The notes beneath the pieces were generated by a model. The model was not told where the DNA came from, searched no databases, and saw only the letters and a program-made list of their open reading frames with translations. A program made the translations under genes and the position numbers. Positions 9,945 to 21,239 of a stretch of DNA of 64,000 nucleotides are shown piece after piece. The stretch lies in assembly GCA_047967505.1 (NCBI GenBank), contig CM106540.1; one strand, written 5' to 3'. This stretch comes from Dipteris shenzhenensis (Eukaryota; Polypodiophyta; Polypodiopsida; Gleicheniales). Within the stretch, counting starts at the first letter, position 1, and each line of letters begins with the position of its first letter.

Positions 9945-12580
9945 CATGGCTTCATTGGAAGATCGCACCAACAAGCCACGAAAAAAATTCCAATGCTGAA
10001 GCACACTTTGCGAAGGTTCACTTGTTGAGGATCGAAGGAGAGACAAAGATACTTAGAGATACCGTGCATAACCTCCAAGAACAACTAACCCAAGAATTAA
10101 AAAAATTTGCAGACTCAAAAATTGCAAAAGAGAGGTCACAAGAGACAATCACAAGATTAATAGATGAAAAGAACAAACTATTGAAAAAGACTTTGGTGTA
10201 TCCAACAAGGCTTCCTACATTGACTAGGAGATTAGAAAGGATAAAAAGAAACCCTCTAGGTTACAAGCATAGGATCAAGCCTGTGCAACCAATGGAGAGC
10301 TTGGCATATGGTGATGGAGCAAGGAAGCGCAGGGTGAAAGCTACAAGGCATGTATATTTGAACTATTTTGTAATTATGAAGCATTACTTACAAATGAATC
10401 ATTAATTTTTCTAATGTTATCATGATTTCTGCAGAAATTTTATGGAGGAGATTATTGGAGGTTATGGAGGAGGTTATTGGAAGAAATTCCTCTGACAAAC
10501 TTTGTGCCGTAAAGAGTGTAGTTAAGAAGAAAGAATTCATTTCTATTCTTAGGGACCCCCGACGACATGCATTGCGACATGCAATATTACAAGAGGTTGC
10601 AACTAATTTGAGAATCTTGTAGATCCATCGGAAGTTGTCCATGCATGTGATGCTACTGGCATTAGTCGGCAAGGGTACTTAGCTATGAATAATGTCTTTG
10701 TAAATGCACTTCGAGGTCAAGGCATTAAGAATCCTCTATTGCTTAGACCAGTATACATTAGAAATGCAAGGAAAGAAACAAATTCTGCTGTTCAAGATTT
10801 GTCGGGTGGAATTATACACATCTCAAAAAGCATGACGTTGGAAGGAACAAATAAGACAAATGTACAACATAGCAAAAACAAAGGAGGACCAACTACCAAA
10901 GGGGCAAAGCAAGGACCAAAAACCTTGAGTATACAAAGCATAATAATGTTTTTTTGGATGTACGTATGGTCCAAGCTGCAATGGTGGAGTTTTACAACAT
11001 GAAAGCATGGGGTAGGTTAAAATTATATTGTTTAGAGAGCTGCAATTTTTATTGAAATCTTTTCTAATCATGTAAATCTTTTAATCTTTTAGATTGTGAA
11101 GGAAAGTTAGTATTCGTTATCAAATTGGATAAGTGTGAGGTTGTAAAAGGCCACAAGTTGGAGAGGGTTAGTATTACTTTGATGAATAAAGCCCTCGGAC
11201 ATGCCAAAGATAAGGAAATTAGGGAAGATTTTAGTGTGCAATCAGAAAAGCACATTTGGTGGCTTGCCGCATTTGAACTTCCTAAAGAGACACACTCATT
11301 CTTGAAATGGGTATTTGATAGATCTCCAATTTCAAGTGTCATAGATGCGCAAACGAAAGGAGAGTTGCTTCAAGTTGAAGGGTTCAGATCATTTAAAGTT
11401 GAATGGCACATGGCAGGAGATCTTAAGACATTGAGGTGTATGTTTGGAATGGAATTGAGTGCAAATGCAACATATCCACGTCTTTATTGTATGCACTCAC
11501 ATCAACTTCGAGGTAGTAACATAGGAATACTTAGAGGGAAAGAACAAATAAAAAGAGGAAAAGACTTTGGGAATGCTAAAGATGTAATGAATGACATCAC
11601 ATATGACGATGCTAACAAACGGATGTATTGCAGCAATGGAGTAATGAGCTGCAATCAGGATGCTGCACCCAACAAAGATCAGAACGATAAAAATTGGGAT
11701 CCAATTCCAAACATCCAATTACAAAGAGTGCATTTCTGTGTGTTACATGCGGAGATGCAGCTCATTGTTGATAAATTGCTTTACTTGCACATTGTATATG
11801 TATGGAACATGAAACTGGAGGAGAGAGCGGCATCATGTATAGCAAGGGTCGAAGCTTTACTCTCGAGCATGGGTCTACATGGGGGGAATGTAAAGCTAAT
11901 CAAAGACGCACAATTGTCAAGAAAATCAAGAAATCTTCCAAATAAAGTGTCCATGGGAGGCTCTAAGGCACGAAGGTTTTTGTCCAATCATGGAAAACAT
12001 CAATTAAATCTGCATTGGAATTATTGAAAAAGTTATGTGATTGCACCACTAATTTGGAAGCTGATTCTCATGTCAGACCCTTGAGAATACGTGTTTGGAA
12101 ATAATTGGATAATCTAGTAAAGATCTTGAGGAAGCCTTCCATAGATGATGATGATGTCAACTATATAAAGTCCTTGTGAAAGAGTTCATTGAAGCCATGG
12201 TAGATGGATGGGGTGAATCACACATTACTCATGACATGGTGTGTTTGATCTTTGCTTTTTTCAAAATTTTAATTGAAATCAATTTATTCTTGTTTACCTC
12301 ATGTGTTTTTTCTATGTATGCAACACATTCTTCATGCGCATGATCCATGGTTTCTTCGCCAATATGGTTGCTTGAATTCTTGGAGTGCCCAAGGGATGGA
12401 AAGTCTCATTATAGAGCTTGAGGTGCTTATTTCAAGAGTACGCGACATGGAGGGGGGATTAATGGAAGTAATGCTCTTCATGATATGTTCGAGTGGTTCT
12501 ATCATGGTATAGTAGGGTCCTTCTATGCAAGGAATAAAGCTTTGCAAATAGAGTTAGCCCAAGCAGTTCGTCGAACTTAA
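9945..12580 (+). pseudogene. Transposase-like gene of element A, decayed
   Basis: The start (9945) reads MASLEDRTNK, parallel to MAPFEDVSNK in element B. A coiled coil (about 10000-10200) and a basic patch (GARKRRVKATR) follow and end at an intron. Later blocks, joined across small frameshifts and introns, read DATGISRQGYLAMNN (about 10650), LDVRMVQAAMVEFYNMKAW, WHMAGDLKTLRCMFGMEL with a nearby LYCMHSH pair (about 11400), HFCVLHAEMQL (about 11735), VEALLSSMGLHGG, GWGESHITHDM (about 12215) and HILHAHDPWF...SAQGME (about 12325). The layout (Asp/Lys-Leu pair, Cys-x2-His pair, late His-rich helix) fits a cut-and-paste transposase; I cannot assign a superfamily. The longest clean exon is 11093-12027. 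Several stops and frameshifts show it is inactive. Confidence 0.6.
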
Positions 12581-12639
12581 ACGAGTAAAATAAGGCATTC
12601 ATGGATATCTTCGCAAGCTTCCCAAAAACATAGAAGTTG

Positions 12640-13291
12640 GATAGCAACTAGAAGTCGTGTTGGAAAGCGTTGGATCGCTAAACCAAATGTACTTTGATGT
12701 TAATTAAAATCGCACTTCAATATTTCTTGTGGACATTTGATTAATGGGCTCTTTTTTTTTTAATGTTAACTAAAATCGCACTTCAATATTTCTTGTGGAC
12801 ATTTGATTAATGGGCTTTTTTTTTTTTTTCTTGTGGACATTTGATTAATGAGAAAAGTTTGGGGGAGCGACCTCACGAGAGTTCAAGGGGAATTTCAAAA
12901 ACCCCTTAAATAAGTTTTTTTCCCAAAACAAACACCCCTCTTTACATAATTTTTTCCTAAAGTTGAATGAAAAAACCCAATGTTTTAATGAACTAAGTAA
13001 TTTTTTTGAGAAATATCCCTTCTTTACAATGCACGTGGTATACTAAAATTTTGTGAGGTTAACCACCGAGGGGGCGATGACAAATAGGGGGGGGTTAGGA
13101 GGGGTTGAGGGGGGGTAAAGGGGTAAAGGGGGGGGGGGGGGGGAGGGGGGGGCTAACTAATAATGATGCACAAAATAAATGTACCCCTATATATATGCAA
13201 ATACCTTCATTTTCTCAGTACCACTAGTACTCTCTCATACTAGTACATTCCTTCCTACCGTCACATCTCCCATAGCCCCACCATCGCCGAC
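12640..13291. other. Non-coding tail: short duplication, shared repeat and G-tracts
   Basis: A ~60-bp phrase containing TTCTTGTGGACATTTGATTAATG is repeated two to three times at 12690-12850. A ~180-bp stretch (12890-13070) resembles 45930-46140. A G-run block (13085-13153) could fold as a G-quadruplex. An AT-rich TATATATATGCAAATACC stretch (about 13187) sits about 100 bp before the H3-like start and may be a core promoter. Confidence 0.5.
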
Positions 13292-13770
13292 ATGGCAGAA
13301 ACAAAGCACCACATGACACAATGCCACTCAAGACTTTCCACATTCTAAACAGGTTGGAAAATCTTTGCCAGAATTGCATCACACAGCAAAAGGAAAAGTC
13401 AAAGCTAGCAATAGGCGAGGCAGAGGCAGAGGCAGAGGTGGAGGTGGAGGAGGAGGAGGAGGTGGAGGAGTCCCTAGAAGACACCGCAGAAAGCTTTGAA
13501 GGAAGGAACTTCAAGAGATAAGAAAGTATCAAAGTAGCGTGAACCTTCTAATCTCAAGAGCTTCGTTCGCTCGATTGGTGAAATAGATTTTGCAGTCCTA
13601 CAGGGACGACTATTGTATTCAATCAATCGCATTGGCCACCATACAAGAAGCATCAGAAGTGGCTATAATAACCCTTCTCGAGGACATAAACTTGTGTACA
13701 ATCCATGCCAAGAGGGTTATGATCATGGCAAAAGACATGCAGCTGGCAAGGCGGTCAGAGAAGACCCACA
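13292..13770 (+). pseudogene. Divergent histone H3-like remnant 1
   Basis: The start (13292) reads MAETKHH, then a short tail. After one frameshift the frame carries a Gly/Arg run (RGRGRGRGGGG, about 13420-13470), and then a histone H3 fold: ELQEIRKYQSSVNLLISRAS (alpha-N and start of alpha-1), [23 protein letters not shown] (alpha-2), [18 protein letters not shown], and AKDMQLARR (alpha-3). Canonical H3 has PKD before the last helix; here it is AKD. In-frame TGA (before RKELQ) and TAG (after FARLVK) break it. Loop 1 has the same length as in canonical H3, so it is not clearly CENH3, although the tail start looks CENH3-like. It lies about 700 bp downstream of the element A transposase gene, in the same orientation. 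H3 would act in nucleosomes; this copy cannot be translated whole. Confidence 0.75.
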
Positions 13771-13859
13771 ACTTAGGCCATAGATCACTTTTTTTTTTTG
13801 TATCACTATGGACACCAATTTTGGTTGTCAAAAGCAATTTTGTGCAAAGATGGTTGTAA

Positions 13860-14040
13860 ATATTTTTTATAATATAATACCTTTGGAAACTATGTTTCTT
13901 GTAGATATAATTTGCATCCGTGCAGAGTTATATTCTCTAAAATTTTTAAGTTGTTAATAATATATTGGGAAAATTAATGAAATTAATGAAGGTGGTTCAA
14001 CATCAACTTTGAAGAGTCCAATTTGGGGCCTCAATGATTG
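13860..14040. other. AT-rich spacer
   Basis: No gene or obvious repeat. It ends where a foldback element flanked by GT tracts begins. Confidence 0.4.
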
Positions 14041-14067
14041 TATGTTAAATTGGGCACATCTCCCTCT

Positions 14068-14375
14068 TGGGGTGTGTGTGTGTGTATGTGTGTGATGGGG
14101 CTTTTTTTTTGTTGTTTTTTTTTGCAGTTGATGTTGATGTTGTTGTAGTTGCTGGTGTGTGTGTGTGTGTGTGTGTGTGTGATGGGTGTGTGTGTGTGTG
14201 TGTGTGTGATGGGAGATGCATCCCCACAAAAAAAAAATCCCCCGAGGGGCCCTCGTGAGTGCAGGTGCGACTTTGGGCCAGACGGCGCCCCGAGGGGCCC
14301 TGGTGCGCACAGGCGCGATAGCCCCCGTCTGGCCCAAAGTCGCACCTGCACGCAGCCCCTCAGGGGCTTTTTTTT
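14068..14375. mobile_element. GT-flanked GC-rich foldback element 1
   Basis: GT microsatellites (about 14070-14094 and 14155-14210) lead into GATGCATCCCC and a GC-rich hairpin. The arm GCAGGTGCGACTTTGGGCC (about 14262) is the reverse complement of GGCCCAAAGTCGCACCTGC (about 14331), with copies of CCCGAGGGGCC on both sides. It is homologous to foldback 2 at 14750-14968. No protein sense; probably a small non-autonomous palindromic element. Confidence 0.7.
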
Positions 14376-14749
14376 GTCTTTGTTTTCCTCACAAAAGTCT
14401 CTAGTAGAGTGTGAGGCAATGTGTGAGGTCTTCAGAGGGAAATAACATACTACAATAAAGAGGTCCCCTTGGGAAGGGAGTTGTATCCAATTCCACAAAA
14501 ATCTAGTGTGTATATCTTGCCTCTTGACAAAAATTATCTCGATGAGGGATGATTTGTATAGTACTATGACTCCTCTGATCCCCTTACTACTCTTGTGTCT
14601 TGAGTCCCATCTCGATATGCTCTGTAAAAAACTATCAGGGACTATTAGTTATGAATTGTTGCTAACATGAAAGTTTTTTTTTGCTCAAATATGCATTCAC
14701 ATTGCCATTTATGCCTAGGGTCTTTTTGAATTTCTATCATGCTCTATTT

Positions 14750-14968
14750 CCTCTGTGTGTGTGTGTGTGATGGCGGATGCATCCCCCCCAAAAAAAAGCA
14801 AAAAAAAGCCCCCGAGGGGCCTTGGTGTGCGTAGGCACAACTTTGGGCCACAGACGGGGCCCCTGTCTGGCCCAAAGTCAAGCCTGCGCGCACCGGGGCC
14901 CCTCGAGGGCTTTTTTTTTGTTTTTTGTTTGGGGGGGATGCATCCCCCATCACACACACACACACCCA
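14750..14968. mobile_element. GT-flanked GC-rich foldback element 2, near-perfect palindrome
   Basis: A ~219-bp palindrome. The left end is a (GT)n run, then GGATGCATCCCCCC, an A-run, then GCCCCCGAGGGGCC. The right end mirrors it: GGCCCCTCGAGGGC, a T-run, then GGGGGGATGCATCC and a (CA)n run. The centre repeats the TTTGGGCC...GGCCCAAAG arms of foldback 1. The overlapping open frames on both strands are palindrome artefacts. Confidence 0.8.
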
Positions 14969-14969
14969 T

Positions 14970-17170
14970 CATAGTGCTCTTTTTGTAATTCATAATACAT
15001 GATGTCCTTCTAAGAACAGATTTATGGTGTCACCCAAAAATTTTGAGGAGATCCATGTTTCCATATAGAAAAACTACATACTGTGATATCCCTTTGTGGT
15101 AATTTTGCCTCAAATTTTGATAGATATATATGTTATTCTTAAGAAAAGTGCTCATCCATTTGATATTATAGTAGGATTTGGATGACCCAATGAACATGAC
15201 CATTTTGGTAAAACCCATGCATCCTTTTATATCAGTCTATTCTCTCTTATGCTAGTAGAAAAAGCTTGACTAAATCAAATTTGGATATAGTTCTAGAGAC
15301 ATTATGATATTAAGTCTCAGAAATCTGGGATTATTTTGTTGTATGATGGAAAGTTTTATGACATCAATGGCAATGAAATGTTTTATGAAAAGGGTATAAT
15401 TATATGTTTTACTACAAACACAATATTCAAAATTTTTGGACTTTTTCTCTTATTTTGGACTTTTTTTCCAAATAGGTCACCTCCACATCATATTCACCTA
15501 GTACACTCAAAATGGGCATTTTTAGAGCACTACATATATTCACTTGCAGACAACTACGGCCTACAAAACAAGAGTATAGTGCATAGGGAAGAGAATGTGA
15601 GGGGAAGGAAAGTTCCTTTTTAATATAGTATTTTGCACATCTGATGTCATAAATTAACTCATTGTCCCTTTTCGAATCGTGTTGACAACAAACATGAAAG
15701 ACCGTATTAAGAAAAGTGGGAAAATATCACCAGTGTGGGACTCTCGAAATTGGCTGAGTACCAAAGAATTTTTCCTTTTATATACATTTGCTCAATGGAG
15801 TTTCAGTGAAATTCTCAATGTTGGATCAATGTTGGACTTGTACCTTAGTGACGTCTTGCAAGTTTTCTTCTTTATATTGTTTCCAACTTGATTGAGCTTA
15901 GGAGTGTATATGCTTTCAAATGAGTTATGGTGGATTTGATTTGCATGCTAGTTTCTTTTGCAAATTATGCTTGATTGAGCTTAGGAGTGTATATGCTTTT
16001 CAAATGAGTTATGATGCTTTATATACAAAGTGTGGATGATAGGTTCTTCATTGCAAAGTGTTGCATGCATATATGTTTCATGAATTATGGGACTATTGTG
16101 GAGAATTTGTGAAGAATTTCATAGTTGGGATTTTGAAAGGAGACACAAGGAAAGAGAAGGAAGAAGGAAATGAAAGTAAGAAAGACAAGGAAAAGAAAAA
16201 GAAGGCAAGGTATCTTAGCATAGACTAAGGTCCAAACCACACGCATGAAACACCAATCTTCAAATTCGAGGTAGCCCATTTATGAAGTTCACATTAAAGC
16301 AAGGGATCCATTTACAAGCACCTATGGAACCTCTAAAGTGACTAATTTAATCATCAAAATGGAGTAAAGAATAGTAGTGATCATTGCAATAGATTTTACA
16401 TCATTCATTAATAGGTAAACAAAATGCAAAGATTGTCATGATATGCTTTACAAATCCTAGGCTCCTATTTTGCTAACAACACTTTCAAACTCTTGAGCTA
16501 TATGGACTTGAAAATTGGTGGTTAAATTCAAAGATTGTAACAACATCCCCAACAAATCCTAGGCTTCTATTTTGCTACCAACACTTGCAAACTCTTGAGC
16601 TGTATGGACTTGGATATTGGTAGCTAACACTCCATTTTTTGGTTTAGCTTTAAGGTGGAGAAATGAAGTTATGAGAAAAGGTCTCAAGGAAGAAGGGGAG
16701 GGGATAGAGGGGGGCAAGCCCTCTAAATCAAACCAAGGTCAATTAAAAGGGTGTCTTAGAAGTCTCTCTATGTTGCCCTCTAAATCAAACCAAGGTTGAT
16801 TAAAGGATTAGGACTCTCTCTAGTTTGCTACTACTAGCACTCTCTCTCTCTCTCTCTCTCATTTATGATGCCACACATCTCTAAGTGCTCTAAGAAAATG
16901 CTTTGTTAGCTTAAGCTTCTCCTTCCTACATTCCCCTTCCATTTATGTGCTAGTTGAAGACTATGATGCTAGCCACTATAAATGTCTAGGTAGAAGTTAG
17001 CTTCCTTTTAAGAAAATGGAAGTAAGGTTTAGCTTCCTTGTAGATAATTGTCCTTTATTGTTGATTTATCAACATGCTCAAATGTGAAATTTTTAGAATT
17101 AAAAAGGATGGACCCGATTCCTTAGGAAAGACTAGCGACCCACCTATTTTATTGGAGCAAACACGAATCA
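14970..17170. other. Intergenic with two short direct duplications
   Basis: No gene recognised. A ~81-bp duplication carries TTGATTGAGCTTAGGAGTG at about 15889 and 15970. A ~106-bp duplication carries CAAATCCTAGGCT at about 16450 and 16553. A phrase with CCCTCTAAATCAAACCAAGG repeats at about 16718 and 16779. A (CT)n tract lies at 16842-16861. Confidence 0.5.
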
Positions 17171-17257
17171 CATATGTGGGAAAGAGAAATCAAACTCAAT
17201 TGGCAAAATAGGATAGAGAGAAGAGTAAGGGGAAAATCGAACGAAGCTCGATTCAAG

Positions 17258-17259
<2 letters not shown>

Positions 17260-17301
<42 letters not shown>
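17260..17301. repeat. (CT)n microsatellite
   Basis: An uninterrupted CT dinucleotide tract of about 40 bp. Confidence 0.95.
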
Positions 17302-17303
<2 letters not shown>

Positions 17304-17564
17304 CTTGCGAGACTGCTACTGAGCTTGAGGCTTGGGTCACAGCTTTATTCGCCCATCACTTCCATCTCTCTTTTTGCTTTCGAACCCCTCCTCTCTTGCT
17401 TCTTTCGTGGATATGCCAAACCCAAGTGATCCCTTGTACCTCCGGGTGTGAATCTTGATTCTTCAGCCACCCTGCCGTCTCCAGAACCCTTGCTGTATGC
17501 AGACCTTAAACTCAAGAAAAATGGGAGGATTACCTAAGTTAGAGATCCCTCGATCCAGCTTATT

Positions 17565-17900
17565 TGTGCAAGCTTTCATGCCAACGAAAAGAGGCAGCAA
17601 ACTCGAGTTTGGACATACCTCTTCCTCCTTGATTCCATCCTGTTCTCTCTGCGCTCCAGCTTCAACAACAAGCTTTCATGCCAACGGAAAGAGGCGCTCA
17701 AACAACGAATAGCAGCAGCATCAAACTCGAGTTTGGACCATCCTCTTCTCTCTGCGCTCCAGCTTCAGCAGGCAAGCTTTCATGCCAACAAAAAGAGGCC
17801 CTCAAACAACGAATAGCAGCAGCAGCAGCAGCAGCAGCAATAAACACGAGTTTCGACATACCTCTTCCCCCTTGATTCCATCCTCTTCTCTCTTGGCTCC
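17565..17900. repeat. ~100-bp tandem repeat, just over 3 copies
   Basis: The phrase CAAGCTTTCATGCCAAC recurs at about 17569, 17668 and 17774. Each copy continues with AAAGAGG, an AACTCGAGTTT-type block and CTCTGCGCTCCAGCTTC. The third copy holds a (GCA)n expansion (about 17815-17839). Confidence 0.8.
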
Positions 17901-18006
17901 AGCTTCACTGCTCCTTTGCAGGTTCCTTGCTTCCCCTCTCCCATTTCTGCTCGCCTTTTTCTTGTTCTTTTGCTTGTATCCTGTCAATTCGCTCGTGGTC
18001 CTTGAG
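17782..18006 (+). other. Possible first exon with a hydrophobic segment
   Basis: A + frame starting in the repeat ends with a long hydrophobic run (FLASPLPFLLAFFLFFCLYP) followed by NSLVVLE and a consensus donor, GTAAGAAATG, at about 18007. A signal peptide followed by a donor is how many plant secreted or receptor genes begin. I see no downstream exon, so this is weak. Confidence 0.2.
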
Positions 18007-18009
18007 GTA

Positions 18010-19155
18010 AGAAATGAATGGAAGATTAGGGACGCCCTATGAAGGGATAGATTAGATTTATGCTTTGGGGTCCGAGGAAAGAGGGACAGAGGGATTGTGT
18101 CATTTGCTTCATAGGCGCTTGTATTCACAGGACGAATAAATCAATGGAGGGAAAAGTAGTATGCCCTGTTGTTTGTGGCCTTGCCGTAGATTTTCTATGT
18201 TTGAGGTTCTGAAGGTGAAAGGCACAAGAGGATATTCCCTCCGCCAGTTATCTTGTATCTCATTGGGAGGAAGCAAACCTGTTCTTGTCTCCAAACGTAA
18301 TGGACCTTGTTCTTCGTGACAACCATTTCATGTGCTTAGCTCTTTGGGTGGCACTTCGATTAGTAGGCGCTCAATTTGTTATGGAGGAAGGAAAGTCATT
18401 CGAGAGAATCCAACCGGTAAGCTCGACACTTTTGGCGAGACGATGAACCCAAAATGCGTAACAAAGAAGGACCTATGAATTAAGCAAGGAGCAGAAAAAC
18501 AAGGTCAGAATGGACGAAACTAGATCACAAGAGAGCGCATCAAGAAGCCAAGATGAGAAGTCTGCACCAAGTATCGTTAAGCAGGAAGAGGGCTTAGTCT
18601 CCCGCGAGCTTCGTCATTGTGTAGCCAGATGTCCGCCTTGATTCTGAGAAGTTCATCACTGCAGGCAAAGCCTTTGATAGAGAACACAAGGATTCAGCAA
18701 ATACAAATGTTGAAGAAGAATACGAGTATGTGTAACGAAGAGTACAAGTACACATACGGGTACACATACTAAGTCCAATTCAAATTTCAAATTTCAAACT
18801 TGAAATTTCTTTAGAAATTTTAAATTAAATCTATGATTTAAAATGTATATTTTCTCTTTTTGTTAATAAAATGGTTTGGATTCTTTGTTTTAAAAAAATA
18901 TTTAACTATTTTAATTTTGTCATACTTCTCAAATTTTAATGTAATGTTATTTAATAAGAGTTCAAATAAATGAATTATATTGATAGTATCTTGGAACTTG
19001 TAAACTTAATAAGTATAGTACAAATCCTAGAAACTTCTAACCAAATCAAATTAAAAGAAAAGAATAAGTTATGTGCTTTTAGAGCTAGTTGCATTTCCTT
19101 ATCTTATTCTTATTTAGAATAAGAACAAAGCCATATTAATAGAGCATTGTGTGAA
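18010..19155. other. Intergenic, nothing recognised
   Basis: Moderate-GC sequence to about 18730, then AT-rich. No coding similarity, no clear repeat structure. Confidence 0.4.
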
Positions 19156-19159
19156 TGAT

Positions 19160-19830
19160 CATTAAATCGACCTAAGGACGATTTGCCAAGCATGACCATC
19201 ATATTCAAAACCATAAACTATTTCTAGCTCTCAAACTTACCCAAGGTTAATTTGCTCTGTGTGTGTGTGTGATCACCTACATCCATGAAGTGCAAATCGA
19301 CCCAAGGTCAATTTGAACACTCAAAACATGTTCTAAATGAGTTTGTGTGTGAATGATCATAAAAAAGACCTAAGGTTGTTTTACAAAGCTTGGCCATTGA
19401 ATTCAACACCTTGTGCTATCATCACTACTCAAATCAACCCAAGGTTGATTTGCAATCATTATGGGTGTGTGTGTTCTTGAGTGATCATCAACATCCACGA
19501 AGTGTAAATCGACCCAAGGTCGATTTGAAAAACCAATAACATGTTTTAAATGCGTCTTTGTGAATGAGCATCAAATTGACCTAAGGTTAATTTGGAGTAA
19601 AAATTGAACCAAGAATGATTTGAAAACTCAAAACATGTTCTAAATGTGTTTGTGTGTGTGAATGATCATTGCATCAACCTAAGGCCGATTTGCCAACCCT
19701 TGCAATTGAATTCAACACCATATACTATCATCACTCCTCAAATCGACCCAAGGTCAATTTAAGTGTTTAGATTGTGTGTGTGTGTGTGTGTGTGTGAGGG
19801 AAGTGCTAATCAACCCAAGGTCAATTTAAG
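19160..19830. repeat. Array of a ~21-bp palindrome with GT-rich spacers
   Basis: About eleven copies of AAATCGACC and its complement GGTCGATTT separated by about three bases (C-C/T-A type), roughly every 65-70 bp: about 19164, 19239, 19294, 19364, 19430, 19506, 19575, 19607, 19672, 19740, 19809. Spacers carry GTGTGTGTG tracts and phrases such as CTCAAAACATGTT. One perfect palindrome lies at about 19506. No coding content. Confidence 0.85.
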
Positions 19831-20643
19831 AACTCAAAACATTTTTTGAATGTGTTTGTGTGTGGGAAAGGTTTTGCATGGCAAACATAGTATTAGGGTT
19901 CAAAACTATGCAATGAAACATATAGAATGAAAAAAGGACAAAATATTAAAAAAAGACCAAAAAGGTCCAAGGTAGAAGAAGAGTAAAATGGATAAAGAGG
20001 TGAGGGTTGAGACGTGCCTCTTGGTCCACATTGATACCACCTCTTGACAATTACAGGCTTTGGAAATGGAGGAGATGAAATACATGATGGTAGATGCACA
20101 ATCCTTAATGTGGGGGAAAGATTACTAGCCATTTGGCTATGAGACAAGCTTTGAAGTTGATGTAAAAAGGAGTTACGAGGCATGAGTCAATTACGTGTAC
20201 AAGTCACATAATAAAGCAGTGGTGTTAAAGTTAGTTATGGACTTTTGTAAAACCCCACATCCCGTGGACACAAGTGTAGACTTGATTCTTATATAAAGAA
20301 TAAATGCCCATTGAAAAATATGAGAAAAGAGGAGATTCCTTGTGTAGATTACATTGTCATTTCTGGGCAACACTCAATTGAGGCTATGAGAGTCTCGAGT
20401 CGATATATTAGGGGTGGAATTGTAAGAATTTACCTTCAACCTTTGGAATATTGGCAAAGTCATCATGGAAGTAAGAGAACAAGTAAGAAATGATTCAATT
20501 TGTGAAACTCAATTACACATTGTCTAGTTGCTCTTTAAATTGTTACTTTAGACATTTGGCTAATACTTAAAGAATTGGTATCAAGTTTTTTATTATCATT
20601 AGCATGGCAATGAGAATAACACAATGTTTATAAGCTTGAAAGA
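19831..20643. other. Intergenic upstream of element B
   Basis: No gene recognised and no strong repeat. The left terminus of element B begins at 20644. Confidence 0.4.
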
Positions 20644-20677
20644 CATTAGGGGAGAATTGGGGTCTCAAAAGAGCCTC
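20644..20677 (+). repeat. Left TIR of element B
   Basis: Begins CATTAGGGGAGAATTGGGGT and ends CAAAAGAGCCTC. The reverse complement of 26275-26308 differs at two of 34 positions. Confidence 0.9.
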
Positions 20678-20859
20678 ATAAGGAATGAATTAAGAACTGG
20701 ATTAGTCCTAATAAAAGGGCCAAGGTAGGTCCCAAAAAGTCTTAACCCCCCCTCACCTAGGTGGGTTAAGCCCAATAGTGACCCCACCTCTTATACCTCT
20801 TACACAACTCTTACTCCTAGGTGGGAACCAAAAAATTCAAAATTCAAAATTCGAATTTT

Positions 20860-21200
20860 GAATTCCCTCCCTCCTCTCTCCTCCCTCCCTCCCTCCCCCT
20901 CCTCCCTCCCCCTCCCTCACTCCCCCTCCTCACTCCCTCCTCCTTCCCCTCCCTCCCTCCCTCCTCCCCCTCCCCTCTCCTCCCCTCCCCCTCCCTCCTC
21001 CCCCTTCCTCCTCCTCCCCCTCTCTCCCTCCCTCCTCCATGCCTACTCCTCCTGCCCTCCCCCTCCCTCCCTCCTCCATGCCTGCTCCTCCTCCCCTCCC
21101 CTCTGGTCTGCCCCCCTTTCCTCCTCTTCAACTACTGGTCCTCCCTCCCCCATCCCTCCTCCTCGCCCTCCCTCTTCTTGTGTGTTGCTCCTTCAAGCCT
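20860..21200. repeat. CT-rich low-complexity tract
   Basis: CCCTCC/CTCCTC repeats form the probable 5' leader of the element B gene. All three + frames are open and Pro/Ser/Leu-rich, which reflects composition rather than protein. Confidence 0.85.
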
Positions 21201-21239
21201 ACATCTCCACACCTTCTCCTTCTCTACACTCCTTTAGTC

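Larger units (their letters stand above)
8551..9985 (+). repeat. Left arm of a 1.4-kb inverted duplication
   Basis: Matches the reverse complement of about 57285-58745 over its full length with roughly 95% identity by eye. It comprises 820 bp outside the element A terminus (with a minus-strand coding remnant and CACGGTGGTTG motifs) and about 600 bp of the element's left end. Homology stops at the Copia LTR on one side and shortly after the start codon region of the transposase gene on the other. Confidence 0.9.

Noticed and set aside
14031-14498. Thr/His-rich minus-strand frames
   Set aside because: They are (GT)n/(CA)n translated, embedded in a palindrome.
17782-18006. First exon of a receptor-like kinase
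   Set aside because: Only a hydrophobic run and a donor are visible; no downstream exon or LRR/kinase motif was found, so it is listed at low confidence only.
20860-21131. Arg/Gly-rich minus-strand frame opposite the element B leader
   Set aside because: It is the complement of a CCTCC-rich tract; no conserved motif.
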